This document shows, in pieces, positions 1 through 5,347 of a stretch of DNA of 6,065 bases. Below the pieces are notes generated by a model. That model saw only the letters and a list, made by a program, of their open reading frames with translations, was not told the origin of the DNA and made no database searches. The position numbers were made by a program, and so were the translations under genes. The DNA is from JBBRVP01 sp038246785 (GTDB lineage Bacteria > Actinomycetota > Actinomycetes > Jiangellales > Jiangellaceae): contig JBBRVP010000070.1 of the NCBI GenBank assembly GCA_038246785.1, positions 1 through 6,065 of the forward strand, in the 5' to 3' direction. Position 1 is the first letter of the stretch, and each line of letters begins with the position of its first letter.

Positions 1-115
1 CAGCCTGCGGGTCTGCGGCGGCCCCGCGGCTCCGCAGCCGGCGATCTGTGGACAGTGCCCGCCGGCCGCGCGCCTGTGGTCCGGCCCTGCCGGCCGCCGG
101 CCAGCACCCAGCGCC

Positions 116-133
116 CGCCGGTCCGGACCGGCG
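116..133. repeat. 18-bp perfect palindrome with flanking matches
   Basis: CGCCGGTCCGGACCGGCG is identical to its own reverse complement. After a 2-bp mismatch on each side (114-115 and 134-135) the symmetry resumes for three bases (GCG at 111-113, CGC at 136-138), giving a 28-bp interrupted palindrome. It lies in the non-coding region beyond the 3' end of glpK, and no promoter was seen next to it. It could be an operator for a dimeric regulator, a cruciform or hairpin element, or a chance product of very GC-rich sequence. Smaller hairpins lie nearby at 13-37 (CTGCGG/CCGCAG arms) and 87-104. Confidence 0.5.
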
Positions 134-156
134 CCCGCGGGGCTCGCGGCGTACCG

Positions 157-221
157 GAAAGGCGACGCAACGCACGGTAAGTGGCCCGAACGGCGCCGGA
201 ATGGCGATTGCGTCGCCTTTC
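157..221 (-). terminator. long-stem hairpin, candidate terminator downstream of glpK
   Basis: The arms GAAAGGCGACGCAA (157-170) and TTGCGTCGCCTTTC (208-221) are perfectly complementary over 14 bp, with two more pairs after one mismatch. The 37-nt loop contains the palindrome CGGCGCCG, which could fold further. The stem starts 55 bp past the glpK stop codon. It has an A run on one side and a T run on the other, so it resembles a bidirectional, factor-independent terminator. The T tract is only three bases and the loop is long, so a repeat remnant is also possible. Confidence 0.5.
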
Positions 222-264
222 GGGACCGCACGGGGCGGCCACCGGGACCGCACGGGGCGGCCAC
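221..264. repeat. perfect tandem duplication of a 22-bp unit
   Basis: Positions 221-242 and 243-264 are identical over 22 bases, each beginning CGGGACCGCA and ending GCGGCCAC. A partial third copy (CGGG) follows at 265-268. The repeat lies between the glpK stop codon and the candidate terminator hairpin, overlapping the hairpin by one base. With two full copies and no spacer it is a simple tandem duplication, not a CRISPR, and it may vary in copy number between strains. Confidence 0.85.
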
Positions 265-275
265 CGGGGTGGGGG

Positions 276-1772
276 TCAGCCGGTGGCCCAGCCCTTGGCG
301 CGCTCGACGGCGGCCCGCCACTGGTCGTACGTCGTGGCACCCGCGGCCGGCTGCTGCGGCTCGAACCGCCGGTCCAGCCGCCAGCTCGACGCCAGCTCGT
401 CCGTCGAGGACCACACCCCCGAGCCCAGCCCCGCCAGGAAGGCCGCGCCCAGCCCGGTCGTCTCCAGCACGCCGGGTCGCTCGACCGGCATGGACAGCGT
501 GTCGGCCTGCAGCTGCAGCAGCAGGTCGTTGGCCGCCGCGCCGCCGTCGACCCGCAACGTCGTCACGTCCGGCAGCAGCTCGACGACGTCACGCACCTCG
601 AACGCGATCCCCTCGAGCGTCGCGCGCGCGAGATGCGCCCGCGTCGTGCCGCGCGTGATCCCGACGATGGTGCCGCGCGCCGACGGGTCCCAGTCCGGCG
701 CCCCGAGTCCGGTCAGGGCCGGCACGAACACGACGCCGCCACTGTCCGGCACGGTCGCCGCCAGCGACTCGGTCTCCGCCGCAGAGCTGATGATCCCGAG
801 TCCGTCGCGCAGCCACTGCACGGCCGAACCGGTCACGAAGATCGCGCCCTCCAGTGCGTACGTCAGGGTGCCGCCCGGCTCCATCCACGCCACCGTGGAC
901 AACAGTCCGGCATCGGAGCGCACGATCTCGGAACCAGTGTTGACCAGCACGAAGGTCCCGGTGCCGTACGTGCACTTGGACTCGCCCACCTCGAAGCAGG
1001 CCTGGCCGAACAGCGCCGCCTGCTGGTCACCCGCGATCCCCGACACCGGCACGTCCAGGCCGAGGAACGCATCCGGCGCGGTCCGGCCGACCTCGCCGTA
1101 GGACGGCACCACCTCGGGCAGCGCCGTCCGCGGCACACCGAACAGCTCGCACAGCTCGTCGGACCAGTCGCCGCGCTCGAGGTCGAACAGCAGCGTGCGG
1201 GAGGCGTTGGACGCGTCGGTGACGTGCCGCGCGCCGGCGGTCAGTCGTGCGACGAGGTAGGAGTCGACCGTCCCGATCGCGGTGGAGCCGTCGGTGACGC
1301 CGCTCCACGCCGACTCGTCGTGCTCGGCCAGCCAGGCCAGCTTGGTCGCGGTGAAGTACGGGTCGAAGCGCAGGCCGGTCAGCTCGCGGACACGGTCCTC
1401 GTGACCGGCCTCGCGCAACCGGTCGCAGATCGCCGCCGAGCGCCGGTCCTGCCAGACGACGGCGCGGCAAGGCGCGGCCAGCGTCGCCCGGTCCCAGAGC
1501 ACCGCCGTCTCGCGCTGGTTGGTGATGCCGATCGCGGAGACCCGGCGGCCGGCGAGCGCCTGGCTGCAGGCCGACAGGGTCGCCTGCCAGATGTCCTCCG
1601 GGCCGTGCTCGACCCAGCCGGGTCGCGGGAAGTGCTGGGCGAACTCCTCGTACCCGCGGGCCACGACCGCAGCATTCTCGTCGACCACCAGCGCCGTCAC
1701 GCCCGTGGTGCCGGCGTCGACCGCAAGGACCCCGCCGCCCGCGCCGGACTGTCCGGCGGTTGAGAAGGTCAT
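276..1772 (-). CDS. glpK: glycerol kinase, divergent FGGY-family member
   Basis: This 498-aa cytoplasmic kinase would convert glycerol and ATP to sn-glycerol 3-phosphate; about 500 aa is normal for GlpK. Visible motifs are the N-terminal phosphate loop VDAGTTG (18-24), NQRET (85-89), VVWQDRR (105-111), DPYF (137-140), SGIAGDQQAALFGQ (244-257), TYGTGTF (268-274), ALEGAIFVTGSAVQWLRD (306-323) and VDGG (408-411). The residues that contact glycerol in E. coli GlpK all have counterparts: R87, E88, W107, Y139, D249, Q250 and F274. The phosphate loop is odd, because the usual DQGTTSSR is DAGTTGVT and the ATP-site arginine is lost. The loop that holds Arg236 of the fructose-1,6-bisphosphate site in E. 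coli reads GLDVP, so that inhibition is probably absent. The ATG at 1772 was chosen because homology begins about residue 14 and a -10 hexamer lies 7 nt upstream. The open frame continues upstream only antisense to pfkA. A related FGGY sugar or polyol kinase is the main alternative. Confidence 0.93.
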   Translation of the reverse strand: MTFSTAGQSGAGGGVLAVDAGTTGVTALVVDENAAVVARGYEEFAQHFPRPGWVEHGPEDIWQATLSACSQALAGRRVSAIGITNQRETAVLWDRATLAAPCRAVVWQDRRSAAICDRLREAGHEDRVRELTGLRFDPYFTATKLAWLAEHDESAWSGVTDGSTAIGTVDSYLVARLTAGARHVTDASNASRTLLFDLERGDWSDELCELFGVPRTALPEVVPSYGEVGRTAPDAFLGLDVPVSGIAGDQQAALFGQACFEVGESKCTYGTGTFVLVNTGSEIVRSDAGLLSTVAWMEPGGTLTYALEGAIFVTGSAVQWLRDGLGIISSAAETESLAATVPDSGGVVFVPALTGLGAPDWDPSARGTIVGITRGTTRAHLARATLEGIAFEVRDVVELLPDVTTLRVDGGAAANDLLLQLQADTLSMPVERPGVLETTGLGAAFLAGLGSGVWSSTDELASSWRLDRRFEPQQPAAGATTYDQWRAAVERAKGWATG

Positions 1773-1779
1773 GGGGCGG

Positions 1780-1785
1780 ACCCTA
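1780..1785 (-). promoter_or_regulatory. -10 element of glpK, leaderless
   Basis: On the minus strand the sequence reads TAGGGT, then 7 nt (CCGCCCC), then the glpK ATG. This matches the actinobacterial SigA-type TANNNT -10 with transcription starting at or next to the start codon. No convincing -35 is visible; the expected position falls on the pfkA start side of the gap. AGGG could instead be read as a weak ribosome-binding site 8 nt from the ATG. Confidence 0.6.
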
Positions 1786-1795
1786 GCCCGCGCCG

Positions 1796-1801
1796 TAGGG
1801 T
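1796..1801 (+). promoter_or_regulatory. -10 element of pfkA, leaderless
   Basis: TAGGGT is followed by 7 nt (CTCCCGC) and the pfkA ATG. It is the exact mirror image of the glpK -10: the arms GACCCTA (1779-1785) and TAGGGTC (1796-1802) are centred at 1790.5, midway between the two start codons. No good -35 hexamer is seen, since the expected position (about 1773-1778) is GGGGCG beside the glpK start. AGGG could alternatively act as a weak ribosome-binding site. Confidence 0.6.
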
Positions 1802-1808
1802 CTCCCGC

Positions 1809-2834
1809 ATGAGAATCGGAGTGCTCACCGGTGGTGGCGACTGTCCAGGTCTGAACGCGGTCATCCGCGCCGTGGTGCGCAAGGGGGTCGGTTCCTACGG
1901 GCATGACTTCGTCGGCTTCCGCGACGGCTGGCGCGGCCCGATCGAGGGTCTGACCGCCACCCTTGACGTCGATGCCGTTCGCGGGATCCTGCCGCGAGGC
2001 GGGACCATCCTCGGCTCCTCGCGCACCAACCCGTTCAAGACCGACGGCGGGGTCGAGGCCATCGAGGCCAACCTCGACAGGCTCGGCATCGACGCGCTGA
2101 TCGCGATCGGCGGCGAGGACACCCTCGGCGTGGCGACCCGGCTGCACGAGCACGGCGTAAACGTCGTCGGCGTACCCAAGACGATCGACAACGACCTCAA
2201 CGCCACCGACTACACGTTCGGCTTCGACACCGCGGTCAACGTCGCGATGGAGGCCATCGACCGGCTGCACACGACGGCTGAGTCGCACCACCGTGCGCTC
2301 ATCGTCGAGGTCATGGGCCGGCACGCCGGGTGGATCGCGCTGCACGCGGGCATGGCCGGCGGCGCGAACGTCATCCTCATCCCGGAGGTGCCCTTCGACA
2401 TCGAGAAAGTCTGCGCCTACGTCGAGTCACGGTTCGAGAGCCACTACGCGCCGATCCTTGTGGTCAGCGAAGGGGCGACACCCGCCGAGGGAACCATGAC
2501 GCTGACCGACGGTGAGCTCGACTCCTTCGGGCACGTGCGACTGGGCGGGATCGGCACCGTCCTGGAGAAGGAGATCGAGAAGCGCACCGGCAAGGAGGCG
2601 CGGACGACGGTGCTCGGTCACATCCAGCGCGGCGGCACACCGACTGCACGAGACCGCTGGCTGGCAACGCGTTTCGGGCTGCACGCGATCGATGCGGTCA
2701 ACGACGAGGACTGGGGCACCATGGTCGCCCTGCGCGGCACCGACATCGACCGGGTGCCGCTCGGTGACGCGACCACGGTCCTGAAGCTGGTCGACCCGCA
2801 CCTCTACGCCGAGGCCGAGGTCTTCTTCGGCTGA
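1809..2834 (+). CDS. pfkA: 6-phosphofructokinase, mixed clade, predicted pyrophosphate-dependent
   Basis: This 341-aa cytoplasmic enzyme phosphorylates fructose 6-phosphate to fructose 1,6-bisphosphate. Family motifs are LTGGGDCPGLN (6-16), ILGSSR ending at R72, IGGEDT (100-105), PKTIDND (123-129) with catalytic D127, MGRHAGW (169-175), SEG (220-222) and GHIQRGG (270-276). ATP-dependent enzymes carry Gly at positions 104 and 124 (GGDGS and PGTIDND in E. coli). Here they are D104 and K124, the pair established as the marker of pyrophosphate-dependent phosphofructokinase, whose reaction is reversible. Length and motifs fit the actinobacterial group III family that includes the Amycolatopsis methanolica PPi enzyme. 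The ATG start is supported by homology beginning at residue 2 and by the -10 hexamer 7 nt upstream. It is divergent from glpK across 36 bp. Family membership is firm; donor choice is inferred from two residues. Confidence 0.96.
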   Translation: MRIGVLTGGGDCPGLNAVIRAVVRKGVGSYGHDFVGFRDGWRGPIEGLTATLDVDAVRGILPRGGTILGSSRTNPFKTDGGVEAIEANLDRLGIDALIAIGGEDTLGVATRLHEHGVNVVGVPKTIDNDLNATDYTFGFDTAVNVAMEAIDRLHTTAESHHRALIVEVMGRHAGWIALHAGMAGGANVILIPEVPFDIEKVCAYVESRFESHYAPILVVSEGATPAEGTMTLTDGELDSFGHVRLGGIGTVLEKEIEKRTGKEARTTVLGHIQRGGTPTARDRWLATRFGLHAIDAVNDEDWGTMVALRGTDIDRVPLGDATTVLKLVDPHLYAEAEVFFG

Positions 2835-2854
2835 GGCTCCGCGGCCGCAGACAT

Positions 2855-2867
2855 AGACGGTCGGTCT
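2855..2867. promoter_or_regulatory. operator-like imperfect palindrome in the pfkA-aroG gap
   Basis: AGACGGTCGGTCT is an interrupted palindrome with AGAC/GTCT ends, resembling TetR-type operators of actinobacteria. It lies 21 bp past the pfkA stop and more than 100 bp before the DAHP synthase -10, so a role in regulating either gene is doubtful. The rest of the gap (2835-2968) shows a NotI-like GCGGCCGC (2841-2848) and a weak bulged hairpin (2881-2906) without a T tract. No gene was seen. Confidence 0.2.
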
Positions 2868-2968
2868 GGACAACGACTTGCTGCGGGGAGGGTCACGCCC
2901 GAGCAGTCAGGAACTGGTCAAGATCCCCATTGCTGCATGATCGACAAGGCTGGTGGGGGGCGGCCCCG

Positions 2969-2974
2969 TACGCT
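2969..2974 (+). promoter_or_regulatory. -10 element of DAHP synthase, leaderless
   Basis: TACGCT is followed by 6 nt (GGGCTG) and the GTG at 2981, the spacing expected for a leaderless transcript. No Shine-Dalgarno sequence precedes this GTG. A TCGACA at 2941-2946 looks like a -35 but is 22 bp from the -10, which is too far. A leaderless start would leave no 5' leader for amino-acid attenuation. Confidence 0.55.
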
Positions 2975-2980
2975 GGGCTG

Positions 2981-4294
2981 GTGAGCACTCAGCCCGCGGG
3001 CCAGCAGCCGGACTGGGCCGACCGTGACGAGCTCGCGCGCGTGGTCACCGAGCTGCGCACCCTGCCCCCGCTGGTGTTCGCCGGTGAGTGCGACGCGCTC
3101 AAGGAGCGGCTGGGCGCCGTCGCCCGCGGCGAGGCCTTCCTGCTCCAGGGCGGCGACTGCGCCGAGACCTTCGCGGAGTCCACCGCCGACGCGATCAGGG
3201 ACAAGCTCAAGACGCTGCTGCAGATGGCGGTGGTGCTGACCTACGGCGCCGGGCTGCCGGTGGTGAAGGTCGGCCGGCTGGCGGGGCAGTTCGCCAAGCC
3301 ACGCAGCTCGGACGTCGAGACCCGTGACGGCGTGACCCTGCCGGCCTACCGCGGGGATGCGGTCAACGGCTTCCCGTTCACCGCCGAGGACCGGGTGCCC
3401 GACGCCCGGCGCCTGCTGCGGGTCTACAACACCTCCGCAGCCACGCTGAACCTCGTACGTGCGTTCACCCAGGGCGGTCTGGGCGACCTGCGTCAGGTGC
3501 ACGCGTGGAACCAGGGCTTCGTGGGTGGCGACGGCGCCCATCAGCGCTACGAGGCGATGGCCCGCGACATCGACCGGGCCATGACGTTCATGCACGCCTG
3601 CGGGGTCGAGCCGGGCGCGCTGCGCACCGTCGACCTCTACAGCTCGCACGAGGCCCTGCTGCTCGACTACGAGCGCGCTCTCACCCGCATCGACTCGCGC
3701 ACCGGGCTGGCCTACGACACGTCTGGGCACCTGCTGTGGGTGGGGGAGCGGACCCGTGACCTCGACGGCGCGCACATCGACTTCGTCGCGGGGATCCGCA
3801 ACCCGGTGGCCGTCAAGCTGGGGCCGACGAGCTCGGCCGACGACGCGCTGCGCCTCATCGAGCGGCTCGACCCCGACGGCGAGCCGGGTCGGCTGACCTT
3901 CGTCACGCGGATGGGCGCCGGCAAGGTGCGCGACACGCTGCCGCCGCTGGTGGACAAGGTCACTGCTAGCGGTGCGGTCGTCGGCTGGGTCTGCGATCCC
4001 ATGCACGGCAACACGTTCGAGGCACCCGGCGGCCGCAAGACGCGTCGGTTCGACGACGTCATCGACGAGGTCCGTGGCTTCTTCGAGGTCCATCGCGGCC
4101 TGGGCACCCATCCCGGCGGCGTGCACATGGAGCTCACCGGCGACAACGTCACCGAGTGCCTCGGCGGCACGGGCGGTGTCGACGAGAGCGACCTGCCGGT
4201 GCGCTACCAGACGGTCTGCGACCCGAGGCTCAACCACCAGCAGTCCCTTGAGCTCGCGTTCCTCGTGGCGGAGATGCTCGCGGCGCGCACGTAG
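2981..4294 (+). CDS. aroG: class II 3-deoxy-7-phosphoheptulonate (DAHP) synthase
   Basis: This 437-aa enzyme condenses phosphoenolpyruvate with erythrose 4-phosphate, the first step of the shikimate pathway to aromatic amino acids. It is the class II (plant/mycobacterial) type: GEAFLLQGGDCAE (50-62), KVGRLAGQFAKPRSS (96-110), SSHEALLLDYE (221-231), GERTRDLDGAHIDF (255-268), CDPMHGNT (338-345), THPGGVHMELTGDNVTECLG (376-395) and CDPRLNHQQSLELAFL (413-428). The metal ligands C60, H342, E384 and D414 match M. tuberculosis AroG C87, H369, E411 and D441 with a constant offset of 27, so no net gap separates them. GTG 2981 was preferred to the in-frame ATG at 2930 because that ATG would add 17 unconserved residues and run through the -10 hexamer. 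The protein therefore lacks about 27 N-terminal residues of the mycobacterial enzyme. Its stop codon lies inside the next gene's -10. Confidence 0.97.
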   Translation: MSTQPAGQQPDWADRDELARVVTELRTLPPLVFAGECDALKERLGAVARGEAFLLQGGDCAETFAESTADAIRDKLKTLLQMAVVLTYGAGLPVVKVGRLAGQFAKPRSSDVETRDGVTLPAYRGDAVNGFPFTAEDRVPDARRLLRVYNTSAATLNLVRAFTQGGLGDLRQVHAWNQGFVGGDGAHQRYEAMARDIDRAMTFMHACGVEPGALRTVDLYSSHEALLLDYERALTRIDSRTGLAYDTSGHLLWVGERTRDLDGAHIDFVAGIRNPVAVKLGPTSSADDALRLIERLDPDGEPGRLTFVTRMGAGKVRDTLPPLVDKVTASGAVVGWVCDPMHGNTFEAPGGRKTRRFDDVIDEVRGFFEVHRGLGTHPGGVHMELTGDNVTECLGGTGGVDESDLPVRYQTVCDPRLNHQQSLELAFLVAEMLAART

Positions 4295-4297
4295 GCT
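4292..4297 (+). promoter_or_regulatory. -10 element of threonine aldolase overlapping the aroG stop codon
   Basis: TAGGCT is followed by 6 nt (CTGCAC) and the GTG at 4304. Its first three bases are the TAG stop codon of the DAHP synthase gene. The downstream gene may therefore be transcribed on its own leaderless message although only 9 bp separate the two coding regions. AGG, 8 nt before the GTG, is a weak alternative ribosome-binding site if the genes are co-transcribed. Confidence 0.5.
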
Positions 4298-4303
4298 CTG
4301 CAC

Positions 4304-5329
4304 GTGATCGATCTCCGCAGTGACACGGTGACCCAGCCGACCGAGGGCATGCGTGCCGCGATGGCCGACGCGAAGGTCGGTGACGACGTCTACGGCGAGG
4401 ACCCGACCGTCATCGAGCTGGAGCGCCGCATCGCCGAGCTGCTCGGTCATGAGGCGGCGGTGTTCACCCCCACCGGCTCGATGGCCAACCAGCTTGGCCT
4501 GCGCCTGCTGGTCCGGCCGGGGGAGGAGCTGCTCTGCGACTCCGACGCGCACGTCGTGCGTGCAGAGCTCGGCGCCGCAGCGGCGGTCTCGGGCATCACG
4601 ACGCGTACGTGGTCGACGCCGGGCAGCCGGCTGGACTCCGCGAAAGCCGCCGCGATGATGCGGCCGGACGCCGGGCCGCACCTGGTGTCGACGACGGCGG
4701 TCGCGGTGGAGAACACGCACAACTTCGGCGGCGGCACGGTGGCGCCGTTGGCGGAGATCGAGCGTCTGCGGGAGCTCACGACCGCAGCCGGGGTCGCCAT
4801 GCACCTCGACGGGGCCCGGCTCTGGAATGCGCACGTGGCCAGCGGCGTGCCGTTGGCGACGTACGGCCAGCTCTTCGACACCGTGAGCGTCTGCCTGTCC
4901 AAGGGGCTGGGAGCGCCGATCGGCTCCGGTCTCGCCGCGAGCGCCGAGCGCATCGCTGAAGCCCGGGTGTGGCGCAAGCGGCTGGGTGGTGGCATGCGCC
5001 AGGTCGGGGTCCTCGCCGCCGCGGGGCTGTACGCCCTCGACCACCACGTACGCCGGCTGGCCGACGACCACGAGCGGGCGCACCGGCTCGCGGTCGCCTG
5101 CGCGGATGCTGCGCCGGGCTGTGTCGACCCCAAGGGGGTGGAGACGAACATCGTGGTGCTCGAGGTGGCTGACGCTCCCGGCCTGGTGGCGCGCTGCCAC
5201 GACCTCGGCCTGCGCATCGGCGCGCTGGACCCGACCCACGCCCGGGCGCTGACACATCTCGACGTCACCGACGAGGACGTGGACCGGGCCGCCAAGGCGC
5301 TGGCCGCCGCCCTTGCCGCGTCGAGCTGA
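4304..5329 (+). CDS. ltaE: low-specificity L-threonine aldolase, PLP-dependent
   Basis: This 341-aa cytoplasmic fold-type I PLP enzyme cleaves L-threonine and L-allo-threonine to glycine and acetaldehyde. The length matches the family. Motifs in order are LRSDTVT (4-10), GDDVYGEDP (26-34), PTGSMANQL (56-64), the active-site H83, ENTHN (136-140), HLDGARLWNA (167-176) with D169 for the pyridine nitrogen and R172 for the substrate carboxylate, SKGLGAPIGS (199-208) with K200 as the Schiff-base lysine, and GGGMRQ (228-233). All expected catalytic residues are present. The GTG start is supported by homology beginning at residue 3 and by the -10 hexamer 6 nt upstream. The gene follows aroG by 9 bp and precedes the DNA repair gene by 18 bp, but no shared pathway is evident. 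Strict stereospecificity (L-allo only) cannot be judged from sequence. Confidence 0.95.
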   Translation: MIDLRSDTVTQPTEGMRAAMADAKVGDDVYGEDPTVIELERRIAELLGHEAAVFTPTGSMANQLGLRLLVRPGEELLCDSDAHVVRAELGAAAAVSGITTRTWSTPGSRLDSAKAAAMMRPDAGPHLVSTTAVAVENTHNFGGGTVAPLAEIERLRELTTAAGVAMHLDGARLWNAHVASGVPLATYGQLFDTVSVCLSKGLGAPIGSGLAASAERIAEARVWRKRLGGGMRQVGVLAAAGLYALDHHVRRLADDHERAHRLAVACADAAPGCVDPKGVETNIVVLEVADAPGLVARCHDLGLRIGALDPTHARALTHLDVTDEDVDRAAKALAAALAASS

Positions 5330-5334
5330 GCGGC

Positions 5335-5340
5335 TAGATT
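5335..5340 (+). promoter_or_regulatory. -10 element of the HhH-GPD gene, leaderless
   Basis: TAGATT is followed by 7 nt (CGCTCTC) and the ATG at 5348. It begins 6 bp after the last base of the threonine aldolase stop codon. No Shine-Dalgarno sequence is present in the 18-bp gap, so a leaderless transcript is the simplest reading of how this start is used. Confidence 0.6.
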
Positions 5341-5347
5341 CGCTCTC

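Noticed and set aside
46..54. DnaA-box-like sequence (CTGTCCACA on the minus strand)
   Set aside because: It is a single site with a mismatch to the high-GC consensus TTGTCCACA, with no cluster of boxes, AT-rich stretch or replication genes nearby.
1..180. Open plus-strand frame from the window edge to TAA at 178-180, as the possible end of an upstream gene
   Set aside because: The translation (59 codons) is Pro/Arg/Gly-rich with no motif, and another frame is equally open. The region is dominated by inverted repeats, so it looks non-coding.
221..264. Tandem repeat as a minimal CRISPR or attachment site
   Set aside because: There are two direct copies with no spacer, and no cas, integrase or tRNA gene is nearby.
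48..1763. A 571-codon open frame on the plus strand opposite glpK
   Set aside because: It is Arg-rich low-complexity translation without motifs, antisense to a clear glycerol kinase, and has no -10 hexamer or ribosome-binding site.
1773..2345. N-terminal extension of glpK by 191 codons into pfkA
   Set aside because: The added residues are antisense to the conserved pfkA coding region, and glycerol kinase homology starts about 14 residues after the ATG at 1772.
2881..2906. Hairpin CTGCGGG / CCC-GA-GCAG as a pfkA terminator
   Set aside because: The stem is short with a 2-nt bulge and there is no following T tract. It is too weak to call in GC-rich DNA.
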